From Nostoc sp. NOS(2021) (GTDB lineage: Bacteria; Cyanobacteriota; Cyanobacteriia; Cyanobacteriales; Nostocaceae), in NCBI RefSeq assembly GCF_017115025.1, contig NZ_JABXKM010000018.1, positions 1 to 35,551 on the forward strand: a stretch of 35,551 nt of DNA, given 5' to 3'. Shown here piece by piece: positions 26,639 to 35,169 of this stretch. The notes under the pieces are model-generated. The model saw only the letters and a list, made by a program, of their open reading frames with translations, was not told where the DNA came from and ran no database searches. Positions within the stretch are counted from its first letter, which is position 1. Each line of letters starts with the position of its first letter. The translations under genes were made by a program, and so were the position numbers.

Positions 26639-27079
26639 GTGTCTATTCCCGAAATTACTCAAAAGCTGTTAGCAGCAAAACGAGAGAAAGGACTAAGCTT
26701 TGCCGATTTAGAAAAAATTCTCGGACGTGATGAAGTATGGATTGCTGCTTTAATCTACCGTCAAGCCAGCGCTTCTGAAGAAGAAGCTAAGTTACTGGTT
26801 GAAGCATTGGGGTTAGATGCTAGTTATATTAATGAGTTGACTGAATACCCTGTAAAAGGATTGGGCCCAGTTGTACCAACCGACCCACTAATTTATCGTT
26901 TTTACGAGATTATGCAGGTGTACGGATTCCCAATTAAAGCCGTGATTCACGACAAATTCGGCGACGGAATTATGAGCGCGATTGACTTTACCTTAGATGT
27001 GGAAAAACAAGAAGACCCTAAAGGCGATCGCATTAAAATTATTATGTCTGGTAAATTTCTACCATATAAAAAGTGGTAA
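26639..27079 (+). CDS. cynS: Cyanase (cyanate hydratase)
   Basis: Catalyses bicarbonate-dependent breakdown of cyanate to ammonia and carbon dioxide, in the cytoplasm as a decamer in known members. The 146-aa protein has the whole cyanase signature. The active-site residues known from the E. coli enzyme are all present: Arg87 and Glu90 in [13 protein letters not shown], and Ser113 in [10 protein letters not shown]. The start is GTG at 26639 with AGAGGAG upstream. It stands 62 bp after the DUF7689-type gene, with no transporter gene for cyanate next to it. A HIP1 site lies in the 3' part. Confidence 0.97.
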   Translation: MSIPEITQKLLAAKREKGLSFADLEKILGRDEVWIAALIYRQASASEEEAKLLVEALGLDASYINELTEYPVKGLGPVVPTDPLIYRFYEIMQVYGFPIKAVIHDKFGDGIMSAIDFTLDVEKQEDPKGDRIKIIMSGKFLPYKKW

Positions 27080-27157
27080 TGTTTCAGTTAGTTACACAAA
27101 CCTCTGCACTGAGCGATCGCAAAATCTTTCTGGAGTATCTTCTAACACACGATAAGC

Positions 27158-27240
27158 CGCTTCTCTACGTTCGCGCAGCGTGTCGCAGACAGACGCTCCG
27201 CGAATGCGTCTACGGCGTCAGCGCCGCTCCGACTTCTCTG
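27158..27240. repeat. Dispersed GCGTC/GACGC palindromic repeat
   Basis: A GC-rich segment with palindromes such as CGCGCAGCGTGTCGCAGACAG-like inverted units and GACGCTCCGCG. It lies between cynS and the methyltransferase gene. An open frame of 79 codons from 27,073 crosses it and is not regarded as a gene. Confidence 0.6.
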
Positions 27241-27328
27241 TGCGTTAAAAAAATAACTTTTAAAATTAAATACTTAGACAATACCAAAACAAGTTATAAC
27301 TATAAAAAATGAGATAATTTTATAACTC

Positions 27329-28234
27329 TTGCAAGAAGAACCAATAACGCCACCAAAAGAAATAATTTTTAATCCCTCTTATACCCAGCAGAACGGAGCA
27401 GCATATTTAGGTGATAGTCTTAAACTTATTAAATTCATTGATGATAATAGTATTAATTTAATTATCACATCACCTCCATTTGCTCTGACACGAAAAAAAG
27501 AATACGGTAACGAAACTGCTGAAAAATATATTGAGTGGTTTCTACCTTTTGCCTATGAATTTAAAAGAGTACTGGCAGATAATGGCTCATTCGTACTAGA
27601 TTTAGGTGGCGCTTACTTACCTGGTAATCCCGTGCGGAGTATCTACCAATACGAACTTTTAGTCAGATTATGCAAAGAAGTAGGTTTCTTTCTTGCTCAA
27701 GAATTTTACCACTATAATCCGGCTCGACTGCCAACCCCTGCTGAGTGGGTGACAATCAGGCGAATTCGCGTCAAAGATTCTGTAAATGCAGTTTGGTGGT
27801 TGTCTAAAACACCGAATCCTAAAGCAGATAACAGAAAAGTTTTAAAGCCCTATAGCCAAAGTATGAAACAATTACTCAAAAATGGCTATAAGCCTAAAAT
27901 ACGTCCTAGTGGACATGATATTTCGGATAAATTCCAAAAGGATAACCAAGGTGCAATTCCGCCAAATCTACTAGAAATTGCTAATACTGAATCGAATAGT
28001 GCTTATTTACGACGCTGTAAAGCAGCAGAAATTAGACCCCATCCAGCACGTTTTCCTCAAGGGTTCGCCGAGTTCTTCATCAAATTCTTAACTGATGAAG
28101 GTGATATAGTATTAGATCCATTTGCAGGTTCTAATACAACCGGCTTTGTTGCTGAAACTCTGCAACGCCGATGGATATCTTTTGAAATTAACGAGAATTA
28201 TATAACGGGAAGTCGTTATCGATTTAGCCAATAA
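27329..28234 (+). CDS. Solitary DNA methyltransferase (beta class, TSPPF)
   Basis: A 301-aa SAM-dependent DNA methyltransferase. The catalytic motif TSPPF (residues 48-52) comes first and the SAM-binding motif DPFAGSNTTG comes late (about residues 266-275), the beta order. SPPF is typical of N4-cytosine enzymes, although N6-adenine cannot be excluded. No restriction endonuclease gene lies next to it, so it is probably an orphan enzyme of the cyanobacterial Dmt kind, such as a GGCC methyltransferase; this last point is a guess from memory. The start is TTG at 27329; no better start is evident. It is separated from cynS by a repeat. Confidence 0.88.
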   Translation: MQEEPITPPKEIIFNPSYTQQNGAAYLGDSLKLIKFIDDNSINLIITSPPFALTRKKEYGNETAEKYIEWFLPFAYEFKRVLADNGSFVLDLGGAYLPGNPVRSIYQYELLVRLCKEVGFFLAQEFYHYNPARLPTPAEWVTIRRIRVKDSVNAVWWLSKTPNPKADNRKVLKPYSQSMKQLLKNGYKPKIRPSGHDISDKFQKDNQGAIPPNLLEIANTESNSAYLRRCKAAEIRPHPARFPQGFAEFFIKFLTDEGDIVLDPFAGSNTTGFVAETLQRRWISFEINENYITGSRYRFSQ

Positions 28235-28275
28235 CAAAATTAAGTAAACAGTGAGGACTGAGGAGTTAAAATTTA

Positions 28276-28304
28276 TAACTCATAACTCCTAACTCATAAC
28301 TACT
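28276..28304. repeat. Heptameric STRR (AACTCAT / AACTCCT)
   Basis: About four heptamers AACTCAT, AACTCCT, AACTCAT and AACTACT lie between the methyltransferase gene and the next small leftward gene. Confidence 0.75.
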
Positions 28305-28307
28305 CAC

Positions 28308-28520
28308 TTAAATTTCCCCATTCACCTGCATTTGATGAACTTGATCCGCTAGCTCTTGACGACCTTGATCATCTAGTTTGTCAATTGCTAACATCCCCAT
28401 GAGAATAACTTCTTTCAGGGTCAAACGTGTCGAATGTGCCTGTTTTTGCACAATCTCCTTAATAATGGGACTGACACCAATCGCTGTACTAGCTCTTGCC
28501 ACGGAATAAAAGGAAAACAC
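28308..28520 (-). CDS. Small protein of unknown function
   Basis: A 70-aa predicted protein, mostly helical and without a signal peptide. It has a VSPIIKEIVQKQAHSTRLTLKE stretch and a C-terminal DDQGRQELADQVHQM helix. I do not recognise it. The amino-acid balance looks protein-like and it is free of the surrounding repeat. Start choice is uncertain: ATG at 28520 or a GTG six codons in. It lies beside two decayed HTH pseudogenes on the same strand, so it may belong to an older mobile or regulatory module. Confidence 0.5.
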   Translation of the reverse strand: MFSFYSVARASTAIGVSPIIKEIVQKQAHSTRLTLKEVILMGMLAIDKLDDQGRQELADQVHQMQVNGEI

Positions 28521-28688
28521 TAATGATTCAGCCTAAATATTAGCACTTCCAATGAGGTTATTCTCTAGAGTTAAAACTTAATTTAAATGTGTTTCAACTC
28601 ATACTTCAATGAGTAAACATAAATTTTAAATTACGTATATAGAGAACAACTGTTCTAAGTGCAGGGCATTATCATACTACTGGACAAT

Positions 28689-28883
28689 CTATATCAAACC
28701 TTCAATCATGGCATCAAACGTCAGAGCTTACTTTTCGATGAAAATAAATTTAACTTTTGTCATTCCTGGATAACGGGTATAGTGTCTGACACCACTGTAA
28801 ATGACTCCAGAGTTATCCTAAACCTGTTTGATTGAGGGTCAAACCTCTTTTTTGAGTGAGTTCTCTTTCTTCTGACTATGGCA
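28689..28883 (-). pseudogene. Decayed XRE-type HTH gene, copy 1
   Basis: Read leftwards, pieces of a small helix-turn-helix protein appear: RELTQKRGLTLNQ, then after a frameshift a stop and DNSGVIYSGVRHYTRYPGMTKV, then FIFIEK, a stop and LTFDAMIEGLI. The order and sequence match the copy at 28953-29166. The frameshift and two internal stops show that it is broken. Confidence 0.72.
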
Positions 28884-28952
28884 AACCTGATGCTTGCTGA
28901 TTGAGGGCACACCATCGTATGATATCAATATTCTCAACAGTTAAATTTTTGC

Positions 28953-29166
28953 CTATTCCTCTAGAATTTCTACTAAATCTTCAATCGTCACATCAAAGGT
29001 GCGAGCTAATTTGTGAATGGCAGTAAAGTAAACTCTTGTCATTCCCGGACGATGGGCATAACTTCTAACTGGGCTGTAAATTACCCCAGAACGGTCAGAA
29101 AGTTATTTTAGTGTCCATCCTTACTCTTGTGGTAGTTCTCGAATCTTTAATCTGAACTAATCCCAT
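28953..29166 (-). pseudogene. Decayed XRE-type HTH gene, copy 2
   Basis: From an ATG at 29166 the frame begins MGLVQIK. After a one-base frameshift it runs IRELPQE-stop-GWTLK-stop-LSDRSGVIYSPVRSYAH, then RPGMTRVYFTAIHKLARTFD and VTIEDLVEILEE, ending in TAG at 28953. Two TAA codons stand where Gln or Lys codons are expected. The restored product would be a 70-aa XRE-type regulator or antitoxin-like protein. Confidence 0.8.
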
Positions 29167-29723
29167 ATTTGATAACTGATGTATTTGCACCGCTCAATTT
29201 CATATGAGAAATTAAAAAGTGTAGACGTGTACTCCTGCAAAGAAGCAAGCTACGCACAGCGTCTCCAAGAGTTGCGGCTTGTCGTCAGACATCGCCTCTC
29301 GGTCTAGCAAACTCTCATGCGATCGCCACAATTTACTGAAATCTGGAAACCTAAAATCAAATGCTTATTCCCTATATTAGTAACATCAAAAGCAAAAACC
29401 TCTGTCCTGAGATACTCAAAAATCACTCACTAATCGCCGAGTTTGCAAACACTTGCAATATTTGTGACAACTAAGTTATGGAAAGTGTCGGCTGATGAAA
29501 ACAGTGCTGTCAGTAGAAGTATTCTCACAAATCAGACTTGTATACCACCGGGAAAACCGTACTTTAAAGAGATCGTAAATTATCAAATATAATCTCGTGA
29601 ACACGCTTTACAGAACTATACAGTGTAAATAAGAATAATAACTTAACCGAAGTAAAATTTTCCTGAATACAGGCAACTAATGCTGTCATAGGGAAAAGCA
29701 GTGAGTAGAGGAGAGACAAATCG

Positions 29724-30791
29724 ATGAAGGACCCTTATCTGTTGGCAGCAGGTTTGTTAACAGGATTGGCAATACCCGCATCGGCTCTTCCACATCTGTC
29801 GATTGTCCTGCCAGAAAATTCTAGATTCCTGTGGGATTTAAAACAGGGTTCGCAGACAATAGTCAGTACAAAAATTATCAAGAGCGTTGATTTCTCCTTA
29901 CCAGAACTCAGCGGCCAAGCGTTACAACCCCTAAAAAGTTCGCAGCCAACAGTAGGTGAGGAAAATATCAAGAGCGTTGATCTATCCTTAGCAGAACCCG
30001 ACAGTCAGGGATTACCAGCCCCAACGGAGTCACAACTCAACTCTAGCGGCCAAGCAGCTGGTCTTTCACTGACATCTGGCAATCAACTTTACTACCAAAG
30101 ATTGGCGGCTCTGAAAACAGGTCAGATTTATACACGCGTAGATAGTGATAATTTGCAATCTTTGTGGGAGTCGATCAAGAAACGTCAGCTAACTTATGAC
30201 GACTGGAAAAGTTTACTAGCTTTAGAAGCTAGAGCGATCGCTCAAGGTCAAGGTGTAAATCATCTAAGTATCTTAGTTGGTGATTCTTTGAGCATGTGGT
30301 TTCCTAGAGAAAAACTGCCTGCTGGGAAATTGTGGCTGAATCAAGGCATATCTGGAGATACTTCCAGTGGTGTTTTAAAAAGATTAGGGGCATTTTCGGC
30401 AACGCGGCCAGATGTGATTTACATCATGGCTGGGATTAACGACTTACGCAAAGGCGCTAGTGATGAAACAATTTTGCGTAATTATCGCCGAATTATCCAC
30501 CGCTTACGACAGACTCATCCACATGCTCAAATCATTGTCGAATCAATTTTGCCTACTCGCCTACCAAAACTTTCCAATAGCCGCATTCGTCACATAAACA
30601 TACAATTAACCGTGATTGCCAAGCAAGAAGGCGCTAATTATCTAAATATCTATAGCTGGTTTACGGATATGGAAGGCAATATGCGCCCAGAGTTGACTAC
30701 AGATGGGTTGCACCTGTCTCAAGAGGGATATGATGTGTGGCGATCGGCACTACAGCAGATAGAATACAAGCTGACTCAGCGTGAGAATTGA
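29724..30791 (+). CDS. SGNH/GDSL hydrolase, exported
   Basis: A 355-aa esterase or acyl-hydrolase of the SGNH superfamily. The four blocks are VGDSLSMWFP with the nucleophile Ser, GISGDTSSG with the oxyanion Gly, MAGINDLRKG with the Asn, and DGLHLS with the catalytic Asp-x-x-His. The N-terminus is hydrophobic (LLAAGLLTGLAIPASA), which suggests export. Residues 45-120 are a poorly conserved linker with a duplicated SVDxSLxEpxsQ unit. The ATG at 29724 is preceded by GAGGAGAG. The natural substrate is unknown; cell-wall or lipid deacylation is plausible. It stands alone in its region. Confidence 0.9.
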   Translation: MKDPYLLAAGLLTGLAIPASALPHLSIVLPENSRFLWDLKQGSQTIVSTKIIKSVDFSLPELSGQALQPLKSSQPTVGEENIKSVDLSLAEPDSQGLPAPTESQLNSSGQAAGLSLTSGNQLYYQRLAALKTGQIYTRVDSDNLQSLWESIKKRQLTYDDWKSLLALEARAIAQGQGVNHLSILVGDSLSMWFPREKLPAGKLWLNQGISGDTSSGVLKRLGAFSATRPDVIYIMAGINDLRKGASDETILRNYRRIIHRLRQTHPHAQIIVESILPTRLPKLSNSRIRHINIQLTVIAKQEGANYLNIYSWFTDMEGNMRPELTTDGLHLSQEGYDVWRSALQQIEYKLTQREN

Positions 30792-31120
30792 GCGATCGCT
30801 TTGCCGATGCTTGGAGCGATCGCATCACCATAGCCTAGACGGGCTGCCAAATAGTCCCTGTAGATATAAATATTTGTAATTTCAATAGTATAGCAGGGGA
30901 CTCTTTACTGGGGACTGGGTTGAAAGTCTGTTTGTATATAGGTTTTATCATCAGTTAATGTCCTAACCTTCTTGTCCGTTGCTATAAATTTGCGGAAGTT
31001 CCTCAGAGAGGAATGAAATTAAACGTGTGCAAATCGCTCACACAAATCAGCCATATCTTCACCAAGATTTGCTGCATTCAAATTCCGGTAGCTTTTTTGC
31101 AGACGAATCGCTAATAAATG
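30792..31120. other. Intergenic region with possible ORF fragment
   Basis: Contains HIP1 sites near 30,792 and 30,815. On the minus strand, 31019-31120 is an open stretch directly in frame after the larE stop (RLQKSYRNLNAANLGEDMAD and LCERFAHV). It may be a fragment of another gene. No complete gene is supported. Confidence 0.4.
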
Positions 31121-31951
31121 CTATAGTTTAACGCCCAAGGCTTCTTGATTCAAAACCTGATTCAACTTACCACTGCGATAACCTTCCAAATCTAGGGTTA
31201 CGTAGATAAATCCAAAATCTTGAAATGCCGAAACTAATGTTTGTAAATCGTTAGTCAACACAAACTCTTTAATTTGTTCTGGTGGTAATTCAATGCGTGC
31301 TACATCCCCTTGCGATCGCACACGCAAATTCTGCCAACCTAGCTTTCTTAAGAAAATTTCTCCTCTACCGACTCGTTGCAATTTAGCGACAGTAATCTCT
31401 TCACCGTAAGGAAACCGGGAACTGAGGCAAGGTTGAGCAGGTTTATCCCACCAAGCTAAACCGAGTTGTTGCGAAAGTTGGCGAACTTCTAATTTCGTGA
31501 CACCGACTTCTGCTAAAGGCGATCGCGCACCTCTTTCCTTAGCCGCCTGAATTCCTGGGCGATAATCATGCAAATCATCGGCATTCACCCCATCTACTAC
31601 ATAGGGATAACCCAACTCTAAAGCTAAAGGTTTGAGAGTATCGTGCAACTCACTTTTACAGAAATAACAGCGGTTAACAGGGTTAGAGGTGTAATTGGGA
31701 TTTTCCATCTCGTGAGTCTGGACGATTTTATGAGGAATCCCAATAGTTGCAGCTTGAATTTTCGCATCTTCCAATTCTTCTGGTAATAGCGAAGGAGAAA
31801 CAGCAGTGACAGCCAAAGCGCGATCGCCCAACACATCAAAAGCAATTTTGGCAACCAAAGTGCTATCAACGCCCCCAGAGTAGGCAATCAACGCCTGCTC
31901 CATTTCCAGAAATAAGGCTCTTAATTGCTCAAATTTTTCTGTCAGCATCAT
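31121..31951 (-). CDS. larE: ATP-dependent sacrificial sulphur transferase LarE
   Basis: LarE takes part in making the nickel-pincer nucleotide cofactor of lactate racemase-type enzymes by adding sulphur to the pyridinium precursor. The PP-loop SGGVDST (about residues 26-32) shows ATP pyrophosphatase activity. NRCYFCKSEL and PCLSSRFPYG supply three conserved cysteines. Three-Cys members are reported to bind an iron-sulphur cluster, whereas one-Cys members sacrifice the cysteine sulphur. The product is 276 aa from the ATG at 31951; the upstream TTG at 31987 is unlikely. No larA, larB or larC gene is in the window, so its partners must be elsewhere. Confidence 0.92.
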   Translation of the reverse strand: MMLTEKFEQLRALFLEMEQALIAYSGGVDSTLVAKIAFDVLGDRALAVTAVSPSLLPEELEDAKIQAATIGIPHKIVQTHEMENPNYTSNPVNRCYFCKSELHDTLKPLALELGYPYVVDGVNADDLHDYRPGIQAAKERGARSPLAEVGVTKLEVRQLSQQLGLAWWDKPAQPCLSSRFPYGEEITVAKLQRVGRGEIFLRKLGWQNLRVRSQGDVARIELPPEQIKEFVLTNDLQTLVSAFQDFGFIYVTLDLEGYRSGKLNQVLNQEALGVKL

Positions 31952-32010
31952 TTCCCAATCCTGCCCAAACCCTATAGCACCCAACAATTTCTATTGTAGT
32001 CATTAGTTAC

Positions 32011-32046
32011 GGGGCATGGGGCATGGGGCATTGGGCATTGGGCATG
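32011..32046. repeat. Heptameric STRR (GGGGCAT / TGGGCAT)
   Basis: About five heptamers GGGGCAT, GGGGCAT, TGGGCAT lie between larE and the kinase gene. The same type recurs near 35,268-35,300. Confidence 0.8.
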
Positions 32047-32065
32047 GTTATTCTCCTTGTCTCCC

Positions 32066-33937
32066 TCATCTCTCCCACTCCCCATCAACCTCGGTTGGCG
32101 CTGTGCTGTATTTAGCTATCAGACTTTTTAAAAGTGGTAAATCAATCGGTTTAGAAATATAGTCATTTACTCCAGCCGCTAGACAAGTTTCGCGATCGCC
32201 TTTCATCGCCATTGCTGTTTGAACAATTACCGGAATCGCCCGATATTGCCGATTTTCTCGCAGTTGTTGCACCAACTCAAGACCATTTCCATCTGCCAGG
32301 TAAACATCCATTAAAATCACCGCTGGGTCTAACTGTGTTAGAGCTTCCCACATCTCAGTAGCATTTTTGACCCAAGTCACCTGATATCCCAATTTATGTA
32401 GATAAATTTGCATCAAATCAGCGTTGGGTAAGTCATTTTCTACCAGCAAAATATCCACACAGGAACTAGGTGTGAATGGCAAAGGAGATGAGGAAAATTT
32501 TGCTTCCCCTGCTCCCCCTGCTTCTCCTGCTCCCCCTGCTCCCTCATCTCCTCCCACTTCTGCCTCTTGCTTAAGGGGAAGTATGAGGGTAAAACGAGAG
32601 CCGCGATCTACTTCAGATTCCACTTTCACAGAACCACCGTGAATTTGAGCGAGTTTCCGAGTCACTGATAAACCCAAACCAGTACCTTCAACACCACCAG
32701 CTACAGCCTTGGCAATTTGAAAATAGGGTTGAAACAGTTGAACTTGGTCTTCTTGGGAAATGCCAGTGCCAGTATCCCAAACAGTAAAATGCATAAATAC
32801 ACCTTTGGGAGCAACCTGTAAGCCAACACTTCCAATACTTGTAAACTTTAGGGCGTTGAAGAGTAAATTCAACAGCATTTGCTTGAGTCGTAAGGGGTCG
32901 GCTACTAGGGTTGTAATATCGGGTTCAAGTTCTAGGCACAGTCTCAAACCCTTATTAGCGGCTTTCTCTTTCACCAGTGCCAAAACATTGCTACACAGCA
33001 GTGGCACATCTATTGTTTCCCACTGCACTTCCAGCTGATTTGCTTCAATTTTAGAGAGATCCAAAATATCATTAATCAGAGCTAGCAAGTGCTTGCCGCT
33101 AGACTGAATGATATTTAAATACTCTTGCTGGCGTTCTCTAGTTGGTTCGTATCCTGGGGCTAAAAGCAGGTCGCTAGACAAGATTATAGAACTAAGCGGT
33201 GTGCGAATTTCGTGACTAGTATTTGCCAGAAACTGATTTTTGAGTTGATTGGTGCGCTCCAATTCTTGATTAGAGCTACTTAACTGTTCATACCGTTGCT
33301 GCCAAGATAGGATGTGCCTAAGTTGTAGCAAGGCTGTCGTACAGTACTTGGCAGACCTTGCCATCAATTGTGATCTGAGTTGAGCTTGTGATTCGATGAG
33401 CGACTCACGATCAGAACTTAGGGGCGCTGCGGCGATAATTAGCCAGCCCATGACGCTGCCAGAATCATCAGCTAACCGCCAAGCGCTCGGTGGTTGTTGA
33501 TTCTCAAGCTGTTGCAAATCTTCGAGTTCTATGACCTCTTGCAATCTCAACAGCAGCTTTTTTTCTGCTGTCAGCACTTCTAGAAATAAAGGTTGTGAGT
33601 TTGGGGATGGAGAACGAGAAACATAGCAAACTGTGGCAACAGTTTCTTGTGGTTGAAACAGAGCGATGCCTACGGCACAATCTGTAAGCGCCAGATTACT
33701 GCTGTGAACAGCACTGTTAATCTCGTTAACCACAGTTTGGAAAATTTCCGCTTGTGCGGCTCCTGCCTGTGGGACAGTGTTACAAGCAGAAAGTAGGCAA
33801 TCATTAAGGCGACTTTGCAACTGGTTCAAGCTGCTCTCCAGCCACAGCTGTGCGCGAAGTTGCTGAATTGTTGTCAAAAGTTTTGGCGTTACATCTATCT
33901 GTGAGTTCTGGTCTGGTAAGCTTGAGTACTGCTGCAT
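32066..33937 (-). CDS. Hybrid sensor histidine kinase with receiver domain
   Basis: A soluble hybrid kinase, 623 aa from the ATG at 33937. An N-terminal GAF-like region (about residues 30-200) is followed by HisKA with the phosphorylated His in HEIRTPL (about residue 242). The HATPase blocks NLLFNALKFT, DTGTGIS and GTGLGLSVTRKL follow. A glycine/alanine/glutamate linker then leads to a receiver domain with ILLVENDLPNAD, the phosphoacceptor Asp in VILMDVYLADGNG and a conserved KPIDL. The linker is coded by a 9-bp tandem repeat. No response-regulator gene follows, so the partner is unknown. It is divergent from the natD gene. Confidence 0.92.
   Translation of the reverse strand: MQQYSSLPDQNSQIDVTPKLLTTIQQLRAQLWLESSLNQLQSRLNDCLLSACNTVPQAGAAQAEIFQTVVNEINSAVHSSNLALTDCAVGIALFQPQETVATVCYVSRSPSPNSQPLFLEVLTAEKKLLLRLQEVIELEDLQQLENQQPPSAWRLADDSGSVMGWLIIAAAPLSSDRESLIESQAQLRSQLMARSAKYCTTALLQLRHILSWQQRYEQLSSSNQELERTNQLKNQFLANTSHEIRTPLSSIILSSDLLLAPGYEPTRERQQEYLNIIQSSGKHLLALINDILDLSKIEANQLEVQWETIDVPLLCSNVLALVKEKAANKGLRLCLELEPDITTLVADPLRLKQMLLNLLFNALKFTSIGSVGLQVAPKGVFMHFTVWDTGTGISQEDQVQLFQPYFQIAKAVAGGVEGTGLGLSVTRKLAQIHGGSVKVESEVDRGSRFTLILPLKQEAEVGGDEGAGGAGEAGGAGEAKFSSSPLPFTPSSCVDILLVENDLPNADLMQIYLHKLGYQVTWVKNATEMWEALTQLDPAVILMDVYLADGNGLELVQQLRENRQYRAIPVIVQTAMAMKGDRETCLAAGVNDYISKPIDLPLLKSLIAKYSTAPTEVDGEWER
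32501..32545. repeat. 9-bp in-frame tandem repeat in the kinase linker
   Basis: Five copies of TGCTCCCCC (with variants TGCTTCCCC and TGCTTCTCC) encode Gly-Gly-Ala / Gly-Glu-Ala units in the leftward gene. The repeat lengthens the flexible linker between HATPase and receiver. Confidence 0.85.
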
Positions 33938-34143
33938 GGTCAACTAGACCGCTGAACAAGTTTAGCTTTGCATAAAAATCCGAACAGGATTCTATGTATA
34001 TTAGCGGAGAATTCTTTTTTATTTATCAACCATAACTTATGTTGTTATAAACCATAACTTATGATGTCGGATTTAGCAGCTAGACCAAAAAAATTATTGT
34101 ATGAACCACTGACCTAAAATTTTTTAAAAGCAACTTAAGACTT

Positions 34144-35010
34144 ATGGATACACAATTCGCCCAACTAATCGTTAATGGGATTGCGGTGGGGAGCATTATT
34201 GCTCTAGCCGCAGTTGGACTGACTCTTACCTATGGAATTTTACGGCTATCTAACTTTGCTCATGGTGACTTTCTAACTTTAGGAGCCTATCTGACTTGGC
34301 TGATAAACACTATTGGAGTCAATATTTGGCTGTCGATGATCGTGGCGGCGGCGGGAACAGTAGCAGCAATGCTGTTATCGGAAAAGTTACTGTGGTCAAA
34401 GATGCGCTCTATCCGCGCTACTTCCACTACGCTGATTATTATTTCTATCGGGCTTGCCTTATTTCTTCGCAATGGGATTATTTTTATCTGGGGTGGCAAG
34501 AACCAAAATTATGATTTACCTGTTACCCCGGCTTTAGATATTTTGGGTTTAAAGGTGCCGCAAAATCAATTATTGGTATTGGGGTTGGCGGTGCTAGCAA
34601 TTTTAGGGCTGCATTACCTGCTACAAAATACCAAAATTGGTAAAGCGATGCGAGCAGTTGCTGACGATCTGGACTTAGCCAGGGTTTCAGGTATCAATGT
34701 TGACCGAGTAATTTTCTGGACTTGGCTAATTGCTGGCACTCTTACGTCATTGGGCGGCAGTATGTATGGGTTAATTACAGCCGTGCGTCCGAATATGGGA
34801 TGGTTCTTAATTTTACCGTTATTTGCCTCAGTAATACTTGGTGGGATTGGCAACCCCTACGGTGCGATCGCGGCAGCTTTTATTATTGGCATCGTCCAGG
34901 AAATCAGCACCCCTTGGCTGGGTTCACAGTATAAACAAGGTGTAGCACTGTTGATCATGATTTTGGTGCTGCTCATTCGTCCCAAAGGTTTATTCAAAGG
35001 GACGATTTGA
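34144..35010 (+). CDS. natD: Branched-chain/neutral amino-acid ABC transporter permease (LivH/NatD type)
   Basis: A 288-aa membrane protein with about eight hydrophobic segments, of the LivH family. The N-terminal IVNGIAVGSIIALAAVGLTL and GILRLSNFAHGDFLTLGAYL stretches are typical, as is the DLDLARVSGINVDRVIFWTW loop. The C-terminal GGIGNPYGAIAAAFIIGIVQE and IRPKGLFKG also fit. It is likely the NatD permease of the neutral amino-acid importers known in heterocyst-forming cyanobacteria. The partner NatC, NatA, NatE and NatB genes are not in the window. No strong ribosome site is visible before the ATG. Confidence 0.88.
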   Translation: MDTQFAQLIVNGIAVGSIIALAAVGLTLTYGILRLSNFAHGDFLTLGAYLTWLINTIGVNIWLSMIVAAAGTVAAMLLSEKLLWSKMRSIRATSTTLIIISIGLALFLRNGIIFIWGGKNQNYDLPVTPALDILGLKVPQNQLLVLGLAVLAILGLHYLLQNTKIGKAMRAVADDLDLARVSGINVDRVIFWTWLIAGTLTSLGGSMYGLITAVRPNMGWFLILPLFASVILGGIGNPYGAIAAAFIIGIVQEISTPWLGSQYKQGVALLIMILVLLIRPKGLFKGTI

Positions 35011-35031
35011 GCAGCACCACTCCACTTCTAA

Positions 35032-35169
35032 CTATTGAATAATGTGGAAGTAGTAGGCTGCTACCAGGAAGTTAATAGCCAACAAGAACAGTGCCCAGCC
35101 TGTGCGATAGGCGTAGGGAGGTTTAGCTCCACTGTCGGCAACTGGGGAATTCTTAGCTTTAGCAGTCAT
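35032..35169 (-). CDS. psaX: Photosystem I subunit PsaX
   Basis: A 45-aa thylakoid membrane protein with a single span. The C-terminal part reads KPPYAYRTGWALFLLAINF, followed by LVAAYYFHIIQ, which closely matches PsaX of Thermosynechococcus as I recall it (LLAINFLVAAYYF is the shared core). The first 16 residues are a Lys/Ala-rich, soluble extension. The leftward gene has an AGGAG ribosome site eight bases before the ATG at 35169 and stops in TAG at 35032. It is too short for most automatic gene calls. PsaX sits at the periphery of the photosystem I complex and is found in only some cyanobacteria. It is convergent with natD. Confidence 0.9.
   Translation of the reverse strand: MTAKAKNSPVADSGAKPPYAYRTGWALFLLAINFLVAAYYFHIIQ

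Larger units (their letters stand above)
28521..29723. other. 1.2-kb region without intact genes
   Basis: Contains two decayed HTH pseudogenes (listed separately), a dispersed GCGTC-type repeat around 29,240-29,310 and otherwise AT-rich sequence. The rightward promoter of the hydrolase gene should lie near its 3' end. Confidence 0.6.

Noticed and set aside
27073-27312. 79-codon open frame after cynS
   Set aside because: It starts inside cynS, crosses a dispersed palindromic repeat and has no ribosome site or recognisable domain.
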